A stretch of DNA of 64,000 nt from Microbacterium sp. TPD7012 (GTDB taxonomy: Bacteria; Actinomycetota; Actinomycetes; Actinomycetales; Microbacteriaceae): positions 1 to 64,000 of the forward strand of contig NZ_QDFV01000001.1 in assembly GCF_003075395.1 (NCBI RefSeq), in the 5' to 3' direction. The notes beneath the pieces are model-generated. The model did no database searches and had not been told where the DNA came from. It saw only the letters and a list, made by a program, of their open reading frames with translations. The position numbers and the translations under genes are program-made. Of the stretch, positions 20,007-28,262 are shown piece by piece; positions within the stretch are counted from its first letter, which is position 1; each line of letters starts with the position of its first letter.

Positions 20007-20639
20007 ATGACCACCCGTGCACCCCGCCGCGATTCCGTGGAGAACCGCGCCGGCATCCTCGACGCCGCCCGTGCGACCCTCGCGAACGATCCGCACGCTT
20101 CCGTCGACGTCATCGCCCGCAGCGCCGGACTCTCGCGCCGAACCCTCTACGGACACTTCGACGACCGCGACGCCCTGATCCGCGAGCTCATCTCCAGCGG
20201 CGCGCAGCGCTTCAACGCCATCGCCGCCTCGGTCGACGATCCCGACAGCCGCATCGCCCTCGCCCGCCTCGCCGCCCGTCTCTGGCAGGAGGCCGCGCAC
20301 GTGCAGGTCGCCGCCGCGCTCGCCCTCGACGAGGCGCACGTCGAGCACACGGCGGCAGCACTCGCGCCCCTGCGCCGCACGGTCGCGGCGCTCGCCCGTC
20401 GCGGACAGGAGGACGGGAGCTTCCGCACCGACCTCGCCGCCCCCACCCTCGCCCGGCTGATCGAGGAGATGGCGCGCACGGTCGTCTCGCGGACGGATGC
20501 CGCCAGCATGGGCGCCGCGAACGTCGCGGTGCGCACGGTGCTGAGCATCGCCGGACTGTCGTGGCGAGAAGCGGATGAGCTGCTCGCCGCACATCCCGAC
20601 ATCATCGCCGCGGAGATCGATGAGGAGGCGACAGCGTGA
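20007..20639 (+). CDS. TetR/AcrR-family transcriptional regulator
   Basis: 210 aa. N-terminal TetR HTH: NRAGILDAARATLA, then VIARSAGLSRRTLYGHFDDRDAL (shown in part). The C-terminal ~150 helical residues form the ligand-binding domain. It is the first gene of a three-gene operon with a pseudo-ABC protein (GTGA overlap) and a YhgE/Pip membrane protein, and it probably represses that operon through the operator at 19972-19987. Confidence 0.9.
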   Translation: MTTRAPRRDSVENRAGILDAARATLANDPHASVDVIARSAGLSRRTLYGHFDDRDALIRELISSGAQRFNAIAASVDDPDSRIALARLAARLWQEAAHVQVAAALALDEAHVEHTAAALAPLRRTVAALARRGQEDGSFRTDLAAPTLARLIEEMARTVVSRTDAASMGAANVAVRTVLSIAGLSWREADELLAAHPDIIAAEIDEEATA

Positions 20640-21349
20640 GGATCACCCTGCACGAGGTGAGCAAGGGGCGCGGCGGACAGGCACTGCCGGTGACGAGCCT
20701 CGAGTTCCACACCGGAGCCGTGCGCTTCGCCCTCGCCGAGACCGAGCAGCGGCCGACCGTGCTCGGACTGATCGCGAGCGGACGGATGCGGCCGGACGCC
20801 GGCCGAGTCACCCTCGACGGCGCCGAGAACGCGAAGGAGCTGCGGCGACGCGTGGCTCTGGTCGATGCACCGGACGTCAGCGATCCGCACGCCGACATCA
20901 CGCTCGCCGGAGTCGTGGGCGAGGAGCTCATGTTCGCCGGCGTCGGCGCGACGCCTCTGCACGCGCGCCGCTGGCTGGCTCAGCTCGGGTTCGCCGAACT
21001 GGCATCCGTCCCGATCGGCACCGTCGACCCCGCTGCCCGCGTGCGCATCATGTGCGAGCTCGCGGTGCTGCGCGACGGGGTCGAGGGCATCGTGCTCGTC
21101 GCCCCCGACCGGCACGGCGGCAGCCCCGACGGCTGGTGGCGCATCGCCGGCGAGTTCGCCGACCGCGGCTACGCCATGCTCGTGATCATCGGCGGCTCGG
21201 CGGCCGTCGCCCTCGAGCGGATGCAGGAATTCGACGCGATCAACGCCTCCGGGCCGATCCAGCCGCTCGTGCTCGAGGAATCCGGCGCCACTTCGGGGCC
21301 CGAAGCCCCGGAATCCGAAGCCCCGACCGAGAACGGAGGCGAGCGATGA
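20636..21349 (+). CDS. ABC-ATPase-like protein lacking Walker A (pseudo-ATPase) of the YhgE/Pip operon
   Basis: 237 aa. The layout follows an ABC ATPase: a beta-rich start, then at residues ~32-62 ALAETEQRPT followed by VLGLIASGRMRPDAGRVTLDG-like sequence (split here), as in GPNGAGKSTLL...GLLRPDAGRV. The P-loop glycines and the Lys are gone, the signature LSGGQ is VDPAARVR, and Walker B is VLVAPDRHG. It cannot bind ATP in the usual way and may serve as a structural partner of the YhgE/Pip protein. The GTG start overlaps the tetR stop and has GGAGG eight bases upstream; its own stop overlaps the next start. Confidence 0.7.
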   Translation: MRITLHEVSKGRGGQALPVTSLEFHTGAVRFALAETEQRPTVLGLIASGRMRPDAGRVTLDGAENAKELRRRVALVDAPDVSDPHADITLAGVVGEELMFAGVGATPLHARRWLAQLGFAELASVPIGTVDPAARVRIMCELAVLRDGVEGIVLVAPDRHGGSPDGWWRIAGEFADRGYAMLVIIGGSAAVALERMQEFDAINASGPIQPLVLEESGATSGPEAPESEAPTENGGER

Positions 21350-23181
21350 AGGTTCCTTCCATGATCGCCGCCGAGCTGCGGCGCCTCACCGCGAGCAAGA
21401 TGGGCATCATCGCCCTCGTCGCGCTGATCTGCGTGCCGATCCTCTACGGCGGTCTCTACCTGTGGGCCAACCAGGATCCCTACGCGAAGTTCCCCGAGGT
21501 CCCCGTGGCGCTGGTCGTCGACGACGAGGGCGCCCCTGCCGCAACCTCAGCGAACCAGGGGGCCGGCTCCGACACCGTGAACTACGGCGAGGACGTGGCC
21601 GACAACCTCATCGACGGCAACGCCTTCGACTGGCAGCGGATGACCGCGGAAGAGGCCGCGGATGCTCTTCGCGAGGGCACCGTCGACTTCACCGTGACGA
21701 TCCCCGCCGACTTCTCCTCCGCGCTCACCTCGGCGGCGGGCGACGACCCGCACCAGGCGCGCATCGACCTGGAGACCAACGACGCCAACAACTACCTCGC
21801 CTCCTCGATGGGAACGCAGGCTGTCGAGAAGATCCGCAGCTCCGTGGCAGAGATGGTCGGGAGCGAGGCCGCCGAGCGTCTGCTCACCGGCCTGAGCGAC
21901 GTGCGCGACAGCCTGATCACCGCCGCCGACGGAGCGACCCAGCTGACCGATGGCGCGAACACCGCGGCATCCGGAAGCTCCACCCTCGCCGACGGCACGG
22001 CACAGCTCGCCGACGGCACCGCGCAGCTCGCGGCGGGCGCGCAGACACTGGCGAGCGGGGCGCAGCAGGTGAGCGCGGGGAACCGACAGCTCGCCGACGT
22101 CGCCGACCGCGCGGGTGCGGCCGTGCAGCAGGCCGCCGATGCGCTGCCCCAGGTGCGCGCCGACATCGCGACCACCCTCGCCGAGCAGGGCGTGACACAG
22201 GAGGAGATCGATCAGGTCCTCGCGGCCCTCGACCCTCTGGCGAGCCGCCTGCAGGACGGCAACTCGAAGGTGCAGACCGCGGTCGGCCAGGTCGATCAGC
22301 TCGCCGCCGGCGCCGCATCCCTCGCCTCCGGCGCCTCCGAGCTCGCGACCGGAGCGGGCACGGTCGCCAGCGGTGCGGCATCCGCGAATGCCGGCGCCGC
22401 TCAGCTCCGCGACGGACTCGGCACGCTCGCGGCGGGCACCGCGGAGCTGCGCGACGGGCTGTCCGAGGGGGTCGGGCAGATCCCGGCATCCACGCCCGAG
22501 CTCCGCTCGCTGCAGGCCGACACGATCGCCGACCCGGTGAAGGTCTCGAGCGACAAGGTCGCCTCGGCCGAGGACTACGGCGCCGGGCTCGCGCCGTTCT
22601 TCGCGGCGCTCTCGGCCTGGATCGGCATCTACGCGCTGTTCCTCATCGTCAAGCCGATCTCGCGTCGCGCGGTCACGGCGCTGCACTCCCCGATCCGCAT
22701 CACGCTCGCGGGATGGCTGACCCCCGCCATGCTGGGCGCCGTGCAGATGGTGGGACTGATGGGCATCCTCGCGATCACGCTCGGCTTCACCTTCGACAAT
22801 CCCATCGGCACACTCGGGGTGATGGTGCTCGCCTCGGCGACGTTCGCCGCGATCATCCTCACGCTGAACGTCTGGCTGGGATCCGTCGGGCAGTTCCTCG
22901 GCCTGGTGCTGATGGTGCTGCAGCTCGTCACCGCCGGCGGCACGTTCCCGTGGCAGACCCTCCCGGCCCCGCTCGCGGCCCTGCACCATGTGCTGCCGCT
23001 GGGATACGTCGTCGACGCGATGCGTCAGCTGATGTACGGCGGAGACCTCGCCCGGGCCGGCTGGGATCTGGCCGTCCTCGCCCTGTGGCTCGTCGGCGCC
23101 CTGGCGCTCGCGATGGTCGGGGTGACGCGCATGACGCACCGACGCACGCTGCGGGATCTGCAGCCGAGCCTCATCGGGTGA
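21346..23181 (+). CDS. YhgE/Pip-family membrane protein
   Basis: 611 aa. Helix 1 (~20-45) precedes a large extracytoplasmic region and a C-terminal bundle of about five helices (~410-600), the ABC-2-like arrangement of phage-infection-protein/YhgE relatives. The extracytoplasmic part (~190-375) is built from repeats such as LADGTAQLADGTAQLAAGA, typical of this family and predicted to be a long helical rod. Relatives include the lactococcal phage receptor Pip and the type VII-secretion protein EsaA; no such system is nearby. ATGA overlap with the pseudo-ATPase gene points to a joint complex. Confidence 0.9.
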   Translation: MKVPSMIAAELRRLTASKMGIIALVALICVPILYGGLYLWANQDPYAKFPEVPVALVVDDEGAPAATSANQGAGSDTVNYGEDVADNLIDGNAFDWQRMTAEEAADALREGTVDFTVTIPADFSSALTSAAGDDPHQARIDLETNDANNYLASSMGTQAVEKIRSSVAEMVGSEAAERLLTGLSDVRDSLITAADGATQLTDGANTAASGSSTLADGTAQLADGTAQLAAGAQTLASGAQQVSAGNRQLADVADRAGAAVQQAADALPQVRADIATTLAEQGVTQEEIDQVLAALDPLASRLQDGNSKVQTAVGQVDQLAAGAASLASGASELATGAGTVASGAASANAGAAQLRDGLGTLAAGTAELRDGLSEGVGQIPASTPELRSLQADTIADPVKVSSDKVASAEDYGAGLAPFFAALSAWIGIYALFLIVKPISRRAVTALHSPIRITLAGWLTPAMLGAVQMVGLMGILAITLGFTFDNPIGTLGVMVLASATFAAIILTLNVWLGSVGQFLGLVLMVLQLVTAGGTFPWQTLPAPLAALHHVLPLGYVVDAMRQLMYGGDLARAGWDLAVLALWLVGALALAMVGVTRMTHRRTLRDLQPSLIG

Positions 23182-23187
23182 ACCCGG

Positions 23188-23225
23188 TCCGCCGGAGCGC
23201 TCCTGCGGCCAGGACCTCCGGCGGA
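23188..23225 (+). terminator. Terminator hairpin after the YhgE/Pip gene
   Basis: TCCGCCGGAG (23188-23197) and CTCCGGCGGA (23216-23225) are perfect ten-base arms around an 18-base loop, starting six bases after the stop. The right arm runs directly into the next gene's -10 box. Confidence 0.6.
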
Positions 23226-23285
23226 TATGATGCGAAGGCGCGGCCCTGACACGCGCACTGGGGCTCGGTGGGACTGAGTCCCACC
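23226..23285 (+). promoter_or_regulatory. Promoter and palindrome in the leader of the penicillin-acylase-family gene
   Basis: TATGAT (23226-23231) is a good -10; transcription would start near 23238, giving a ~74-base leader. The leader contains a perfect 19-base palindrome, GGTGGGACTGAGTCCCACC (23267-23285), which could be an operator or a leader hairpin. Confidence 0.45.
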
Positions 23286-23311
23286 TGCTATCCCGAGAAG
23301 AGCGTTCAACG

Positions 23312-25999
23312 ATGACGACTGATTCGCCGGCCACCGCCGTCCCCTCCCGCCCTTCTCTGGGCGTCCGGATCGGGCGGATCGCGTTCCTCGTCGTCGCCGC
23401 GATCGTCGTGATCGCGGTCGCCGCAGCCTTCTTCGTCACGTGGACGATCCAGCGGTCGTTCCCGCAGACCGAGGGCGCGATCGAGGTGGAGGGGCTCACG
23501 GCCGCCGTCACGGTGCAGCGCGATGCCAGCGGCGTGCCGACGATCACCGCCGACTCGACGGACGACCTCTTCTACGCGCAGGGATTCGTGCACGCGCAGG
23601 ACCGCTTCTTCGAGATGGACTTCCGCCGGCACGTGACATCGGGTCGCGTCGCCGAGATGTTCGGGGCCTCCCAGGCAGGAACCGACGCCTTCCTCCGCAC
23701 GCTCGGCTGGCGCAAGGTCGCCGAGGCGGAGGTCGAGGCTATGGACGACGTGACCCTGAGCTACTACGAGGCATATGCCGCCGGCGTCAACGCCTATCTC
23801 GCCTCGCGCTCGGGCGCAGAGCTCTCGCTGGAATATGCCGTGCTCGGCATGCAGAACCCGGACTACGCCCCTGAGCCCTGGGAGCCCGCCGACTCCGTCG
23901 CCTGGCTCAAGGCCATGGCCTGGGACCTGCGCGGCAACGTCGAGGACGAGACCGAGCGCGCGCTCCTCGCCGCCGAGCTGGATGCCGGCCCCGCGGGTGA
24001 CGATGCGTCGGATGCCGCAGACGACACGACCGCGATGCTCGAGAGGCTCTACCCGGAGTATCCGTTCGATGAGAATCCGGTGATCGTCCCGAAGATCTCG
24101 ACGGTCCCCGCGCTCGAGACGGATGCCGAACCCGCCGCCTTCCTGTCCGACACGGGCGCTGACGTGCAGCAGGCGGTCACGACCGTGGAGTGGGAGAAGA
24201 CCTCCGACGTGATCGCCGCGGCGAGCATGCTCGTGGGCGACCTGGGCGAGGGCATCGGATCGAACTCCTGGGTCGTCTCCGGCGACCTCACCGACACGGG
24301 GATGCCCCTGCTGGCCAACGACCCGCACCTCGGAGCATCCCTCCCCTCCGTCTGGTACCAGGTGCAGCTGAAGTGCTCGACGGTGAATGCGGCGTGCCCG
24401 TTCGACGTCGGCGGCTTCTCCTTCTCCGGCCTTCCCGGCATCGTGATCGGGCACAACCAGAAGGTCGCGTGGGGCTTCACGAACCTCACCACCGATGTCA
24501 CGGACCTCTACATCGAACGCGTGCAGGGCGACGAGTACTGGCGCGACGGCGTCCTCGTGCCCCTCGAGGAGAGCACCGAGACGATCAAGGTCGCAGGCGG
24601 GGACGACATCGAACTGACCATCCGCTCCACGGTCCACGGTCCGATCATCTCCGGGCTCACCGACGACTTCACTGCGATCGCCGAAGACCCGGTCCCCGCG
24701 CTCGAGGCGGGCATTCCGGGAGGCCCCGATCTGTTCTCCGGCGGAACCCTGCCAGAGCCGAAGGTGGAACCCGAGTACGCGGTCAGCCTCCGCTGGACCG
24801 CCCTCGACCCCGGCACGGCCGCGACCGCGATCTTCGCGCTCTCGACCGCGCAGGACTTCGACGACTTCCGCTACGCCGCCTCACTCTTCGACGTGCCCGC
24901 GCAGAACCTCATCTACGCCGACACCGACGGCAACATCGGCTACCAGACGCCGGGGCGCCTGCCGATCCGCGGCGCGGGCGACGGGTGGATGCCGCAGCCC
25001 GGATGGGACAGCAGCTACGACTGGACCGGATTCATCCCGTTCGAGGAGCTGCCGGTGTCGTACAACCCGACCTCGGGATACATCGTCACCGCGAACAACG
25101 CGATCGTCACCGACGACTACGAGTACTTCCTCTCCCGCGATTGGGACTACGGGTACCGCGCCGCCCGCATCGCCTACCTGATCGAACGTCGCGCCGCCGC
25201 CGGGCCTCTGACGGCGAAGGACATGCGCGCCATCCAGATGGACAACGAGATGTGGATCGGCAAGCAGCTCGCCGCCGCCCTCGCCGACATCGAGGTCTCC
25301 GGGGCGGGCCCGCGAGAGGCCGTCGAGCTGCTCCGCTCCTGGGACGCGCAGAACACGGCATCCTCCGCCGCCGCCGCGTACGCGAACGTGCTCTGGTCGA
25401 ACCTCGTGCAGAACATCTTCGGCCGACGCGAGCAGCCGCTTCCCATCGACGGACAAGCCCGGCTGTTCACGGTCGTGGCGGGCATGCTGGAGGATCCGTC
25501 GGATCCGCTCTGGACCAACGCGGAGCTCGATGTCGACGGGATGGACGAGATGCTCGCGCTCTCGGCCGAAGACGCCTATGACGAGCTCTCCGGGCTTCAG
25601 GGCACGGCGGTCGCGCTCTGGAACTGGGGCGACCTGCACGCGATCACCCTCCGCAGCGACACCCTCGGCGCCTCGGGCATCGCGCCGATCGAGGCACTCT
25701 TCAACCGCGGCCCCTTCCGTGTCGGCGGCGGAGCATCGGTCGTGAACGCGACGGGGTGGGAGCTCGGCACCTCCTACGCGACCACCACGGTGCCCTCGAT
25801 GCGCATGGTGGTCGACCTGTCGGACTTCGACGCCTCGACGTGGATCCACCTCACCGGAGCCTCCGGCCACGCGTTCGCCGAGCACTACGTGGATCAGACC
25901 GAAGACTGGGCGGTCGGCATCCAGCGTCCGTGGGCGTTCTCCGCGAAGGCGGTCGACAGCGCCGCCGTGCACACGCTGGTGCTGACGCCCGCCGGCTGA
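23312..25999 (+). CDS. Penicillin acylase family (Ntn-hydrolase) protein
   Basis: 895 aa. A membrane helix at ~20-45 anchors or exports the protein. The A-chain region has GVPTITADSTDDLFYAQGFV and ends before GIG-SNSWVV, where autocatalytic cleavage would expose Ser317 as the N-terminal nucleophile. The B chain shows the family segments LLANDPHLG, VIGHNQKVAWGFTN and NPTSGYIVTANN. Such enzymes hydrolyse amide bonds of beta-lactams, acyl-homoserine lactones or related acyl amides; the natural substrate cannot be inferred. Length fits actinobacterial members. It is a single gene. Confidence 0.92.
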   Translation: MTTDSPATAVPSRPSLGVRIGRIAFLVVAAIVVIAVAAAFFVTWTIQRSFPQTEGAIEVEGLTAAVTVQRDASGVPTITADSTDDLFYAQGFVHAQDRFFEMDFRRHVTSGRVAEMFGASQAGTDAFLRTLGWRKVAEAEVEAMDDVTLSYYEAYAAGVNAYLASRSGAELSLEYAVLGMQNPDYAPEPWEPADSVAWLKAMAWDLRGNVEDETERALLAAELDAGPAGDDASDAADDTTAMLERLYPEYPFDENPVIVPKISTVPALETDAEPAAFLSDTGADVQQAVTTVEWEKTSDVIAAASMLVGDLGEGIGSNSWVVSGDLTDTGMPLLANDPHLGASLPSVWYQVQLKCSTVNAACPFDVGGFSFSGLPGIVIGHNQKVAWGFTNLTTDVTDLYIERVQGDEYWRDGVLVPLEESTETIKVAGGDDIELTIRSTVHGPIISGLTDDFTAIAEDPVPALEAGIPGGPDLFSGGTLPEPKVEPEYAVSLRWTALDPGTAATAIFALSTAQDFDDFRYAASLFDVPAQNLIYADTDGNIGYQTPGRLPIRGAGDGWMPQPGWDSSYDWTGFIPFEELPVSYNPTSGYIVTANNAIVTDDYEYFLSRDWDYGYRAARIAYLIERRAAAGPLTAKDMRAIQMDNEMWIGKQLAAALADIEVSGAGPREAVELLRSWDAQNTASSAAAAYANVLWSNLVQNIFGRREQPLPIDGQARLFTVVAGMLEDPSDPLWTNAELDVDGMDEMLALSAEDAYDELSGLQGTAVALWNWGDLHAITLRSDTLGASGIAPIEALFNRGPFRVGGGASVVNATGWELGTSYATTTVPSMRMVVDLSDFDASTWIHLTGASGHAFAEHYVDQTEDWAVGIQRPWAFSAKAVDSAAVHTLVLTPAG

Positions 26000-26005
26000 A
26001 CCACG

Positions 26006-26027
26006 GGGTCGCTGAGCCATCGAAGCG
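26006..26027. repeat. Dispersed GAGCCTGTCGAAG-type repeat (degenerate)
   Basis: GGGTCGCTGAGCCATCGAAG lies six bases after the acylase stop and lacks two bases (GT) of the usual CTGAGCCTGTCGAAG core. Confidence 0.55.
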
Positions 26028-26046
26028 CCCGTCCAGCCGGGTCGAC

Positions 26047-26052
26047 TACCGT
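26047..26052 (+). promoter_or_regulatory. Leaderless-type -10 (TACCGT) of the alpha/beta hydrolase
   Basis: TACCGT ends six bases before GTG 26059; the same spacing and the same CGACGGGTG-like junction occur at nucS. Confidence 0.5.
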
Positions 26053-26058
26053 TGACGG

Positions 26059-26820
26059 GTGCCGACCAGCTACCTCGCCCCGAAGGGCACCCCCGTCACC
26101 CTGCTCGAATACGAGTACGGCGGGGCGACCCTCATCGCCGAGACCTTCGGCGAGGGCGAGCACACCTTCCTGCTGCTGCACGGCATCGGAATGGGGCGCA
26201 GCGTCTACCTCGACGTGGTGCAGCGTCTCGACGGCCGTGTGATCGCACTCGACCTGCCGGGCTTCGGTGAGGCGCCGGAGCCCACCCGGAACCTCACGAT
26301 GGAGCGCCACGCCGACCTCGTCGCCGCCTACCTCCGTCACACCGGCGAGGAACCCGTGATCGTCATCGGGCACTCGATGGGGAGTCAGATCGCGGCCGAG
26401 CTCGCGGCACGGCATCCGTCGCTCGTCGCGAAGGTGATCCTCGCCGGACCGACCGTCGACAAGGCGGCGCGCAACGTCGCATCCCAGGCGAGGTACCTGC
26501 TGATCGACCTGCTGGGCGAGCGTCCGCTCGTGATCTGGCGCGGCGCGAGGGAGTATCTGCGCGGTGGCCCGCACCTGATCCGGAAGATCCGCGCCACGAT
26601 CGTGCATGAGCCCGAAGACGCGTTCGCCCGCATCGACTGCCCGGTGCTGGTGCTGCGAGGAGAGGACGACCCGCTCGCACCGATGAGCTGGTGCCAGGCG
26701 ATCATCGACGCGATCCCCGGCGCCGACCTGAAGGTCATCCCCGACCACGGTCACGGCACCCTGATCACCGACTCTGAGCCGGCCGCCCGCCTGATCCAGC
26801 GCTTCGCGGACGCCCGCTGA
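26059..26820 (+). CDS. Alpha/beta fold hydrolase
   Basis: 253 aa. Oxyanion region LLHGIGMG, nucleophile elbow GHSMGSQ (Ser near residue 113), Asp in LRGEDDPL and His in PDHGHGTL give a complete triad. The cap domain carries DKAARNVASQARYLLIDLL. It is a soluble cytoplasmic hydrolase of unknown substrate, of the size of epoxide-hydrolase-like or esterase members. GTG 26059 is chosen because the -10 box leaves no upstream alternative. Confidence 0.88.
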   Translation: MPTSYLAPKGTPVTLLEYEYGGATLIAETFGEGEHTFLLLHGIGMGRSVYLDVVQRLDGRVIALDLPGFGEAPEPTRNLTMERHADLVAAYLRHTGEEPVIVIGHSMGSQIAAELAARHPSLVAKVILAGPTVDKAARNVASQARYLLIDLLGERPLVIWRGAREYLRGGPHLIRKIRATIVHEPEDAFARIDCPVLVLRGEDDPLAPMSWCQAIIDAIPGADLKVIPDHGHGTLITDSEPAARLIQRFADAR

Positions 26821-26821
26821 A

Positions 26822-26998
26822 TCAGGGGTAGCCCCGGAACCTGACGCTGTCGGACGCGGAGTCGTCGAGCGCCTTCGACAGCGCCGGATCCACCGCGAAT
26901 CCGTCCGGATCGGCCCCGCGCGACGCCCGAGGCCGCCGCATCAGCATCGCGAACCACGCCACAGCGATCACGCCGAGGACGATCAGGAACGTCTCCAT
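26822..26998 (-). CDS. Small single-helix membrane protein (58 aa)
   Basis: 58 aa. One N-terminal helix (METFLIVLGVIAVAWFAMLM), a basic stretch (RRPRASR) and an acidic, Ser-rich tail. I know no function. A TACCGT box ends six bases before its ATG, which supports it as a real leaderless gene. It ends two bases from the convergent hydrolase. Confidence 0.6.
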   Translation of the reverse strand: METFLIVLGVIAVAWFAMLMRRPRASRGADPDGFAVDPALSKALDDSASDSVRFRGYP

Positions 26999-27004
26999 GG
27001 CAGC

Positions 27005-27010
27005 ACGGTA
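27005..27010 (-). promoter_or_regulatory. Leaderless-type -10 (TACCGT) of the 58-aa protein
   Basis: TACCGT on the minus strand, six bases before ATG 26998. Confidence 0.5.
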
Positions 27011-27061
27011 CCGCCCCCGCGCATGTTTCTCCAGGCCGGTCACCGGTGCCGCTGCGCAGCC

Positions 27062-27147
27062 GTTCACAATTCAGCCAGAATCTCGCGCTGACTGCGAATA
27101 CCGGGCTCGCGAGGGCTGTCGGGCACCGTTCTTGCTGAATTGTGAAC
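27062..27147. repeat. 86-bp palindromic-end element, copy B, overlapping the DUF559 gene 3' end
   Basis: Left end GTTCACAATTCAGCCAGAAT (27062-27081), right end GTTCTTGCTGAATTGTGAAC (27128-27147): nearly perfect 20-base inverted ends around a 46-base core. Codons ~292-316 of the neighbouring gene are written in it. Confidence 0.9.
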
Positions 27148-28021
27148 GTCGATCGCCGGTGAACCGCGGACCGAGCACCTCGATGACCTCCCGCAGTGCC
27201 TTCTGCACGGTCTGCCGGTCACCGAGGATGTCCGTCGCCAGCGGACGGATCGTCACGTATCCGCGTCGGGCGGCCGCGAGGTCGCGGCGCCGGTCGTCCT
27301 GCTGCTTCTGCCATCCCTCATGGAACTCCTTGCTGTCGCATTCGATGATCAGCCATCCCTCCACGACGAAGTCCACCCGCCCGACGCCGGCGATGAACAC
27401 CTGCGTCTCGAATAGGGCGCCGATGGCCCGGAGGATCAGGCGCACGAATGTCTCGGGTCCCGATTCGGCGGAGCCGTCGACGAGTCCACGCACGGCCCTC
27501 AACCGGGCCGGCAGCTCGGCGAAGACCTCGTCGACCTGAGAGGTCGTCAGCGGGCCGTGATGCACCAGGCTGTCCAGCGTGGCGACCGCGGCGCGGGGCT
27601 CCTGGCACCGCACCGCGTGACGTGCTGCGTCGATCAACGGCGCGACGTGGAGGAGCTCCGGCGTGACAGACGAGAGGTTCCAATGAAGGGTGACGTGCCG
27701 CCCCTTCGGTAAGCGCAACCGAGAGCTCCCTCGCGTGACGAAGACGTGCAGGCCGCGAGATCGGTGCACGAACACACCCATCAGCGCGAACAGTGACAGA
27801 CACGTCAACCGCCCGCCGATCCGGACCGCTTCCACGATGTCTCCGTTCGCCTCGGCCAGGACGTAGCGATCGCGTCGGACATGTTGAAGATGCCCCCGTC
27901 GGACCTCCCGTGAGATCGAGCGGGCTGACATGCCCATGGCGAGCAGGTCTGCCCGGGTGAAGGCGATGCGCGAATAGGCGGCGGCAGCGCGCTGCGGGAT
28001 GGTCCTCGTCTCATCAGTCAT
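27071..28021 (-). CDS. AbiEi-like N-terminal domain plus DUF559 (PD-(D/E)XK-like) nuclease-like protein
   Basis: 316 aa. Residues ~15-60 form a winged-helix domain as in AbiEi antitoxins (ADLLAMGMSARSISREVRRG, then RDRYVL). Residues ~205-285 match DUF559, a Vsr/MutH-like nuclease fold: Asp217, Glu227 and Asp229 (VDFVVEG, LIIECDSKEFH), then RRGYVTIRP. Such proteins are frequent in Microbacteriaceae and their function is not known; defence or a toxin-antitoxin-like role has been suggested for the fold. Residues ~292-316 (RRSQFSKNG...) are encoded by palindromic element B, so the original C-terminus has been altered. Element C lies ~110 bases upstream of the start. Confidence 0.78.
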   Translation of the reverse strand: MTDETRTIPQRAAAAYSRIAFTRADLLAMGMSARSISREVRRGHLQHVRRDRYVLAEANGDIVEAVRIGGRLTCLSLFALMGVFVHRSRGLHVFVTRGSSRLRLPKGRHVTLHWNLSSVTPELLHVAPLIDAARHAVRCQEPRAAVATLDSLVHHGPLTTSQVDEVFAELPARLRAVRGLVDGSAESGPETFVRLILRAIGALFETQVFIAGVGRVDFVVEGWLIIECDSKEFHEGWQKQQDDRRRDLAAARRGYVTIRPLATDILGDRQTVQKALREVIEVLGPRFTGDRRSQFSKNGARQPSRARYSQSARDSG

Positions 28022-28129
28022 CCGAGAAGTGTGTGAACAACCCGCTCTCGTAGGGCCCAGGAGCGGGGGATTGTGGACGAATTTCCGCCACGCTCGGTCG
28101 GTGCAGAAGTAGTTTCAGCGCGGGGCGCT

Positions 28130-28214
28130 GTTCACAATTCAGCCAGAACTTCGCGGATGCGGCGTACTCGTGGCCGAGAGAGCCGCAGAGCCGCGTTCTT
28201 GCTGAATAGTGAAC
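28130..28214. repeat. 85-bp palindromic-end element, copy C
   Basis: Left end GTTCACAATTCAGCCAGAAC (28130-28149), right end GTTCTTGCTGAATAGTGAAC (28195-28214), 45-base core. It sits in the 241-base gap between the DUF559 gene and the mrp operon; the rest of this gap shows nothing else I can name. Confidence 0.9.
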
Positions 28215-28262
28215 GCCGCGCGTCGAAGCCCGACGTCCTCATGGCCCGGACGCCGCTCGGCA

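Noticed and set aside
19847..28214. The three 85-86 bp elements as a CRISPR array or integron attC sites
   Set aside because: They are kilobases apart rather than regularly spaced, each is a self-contained inverted repeat, and no cas or integrase gene is present.
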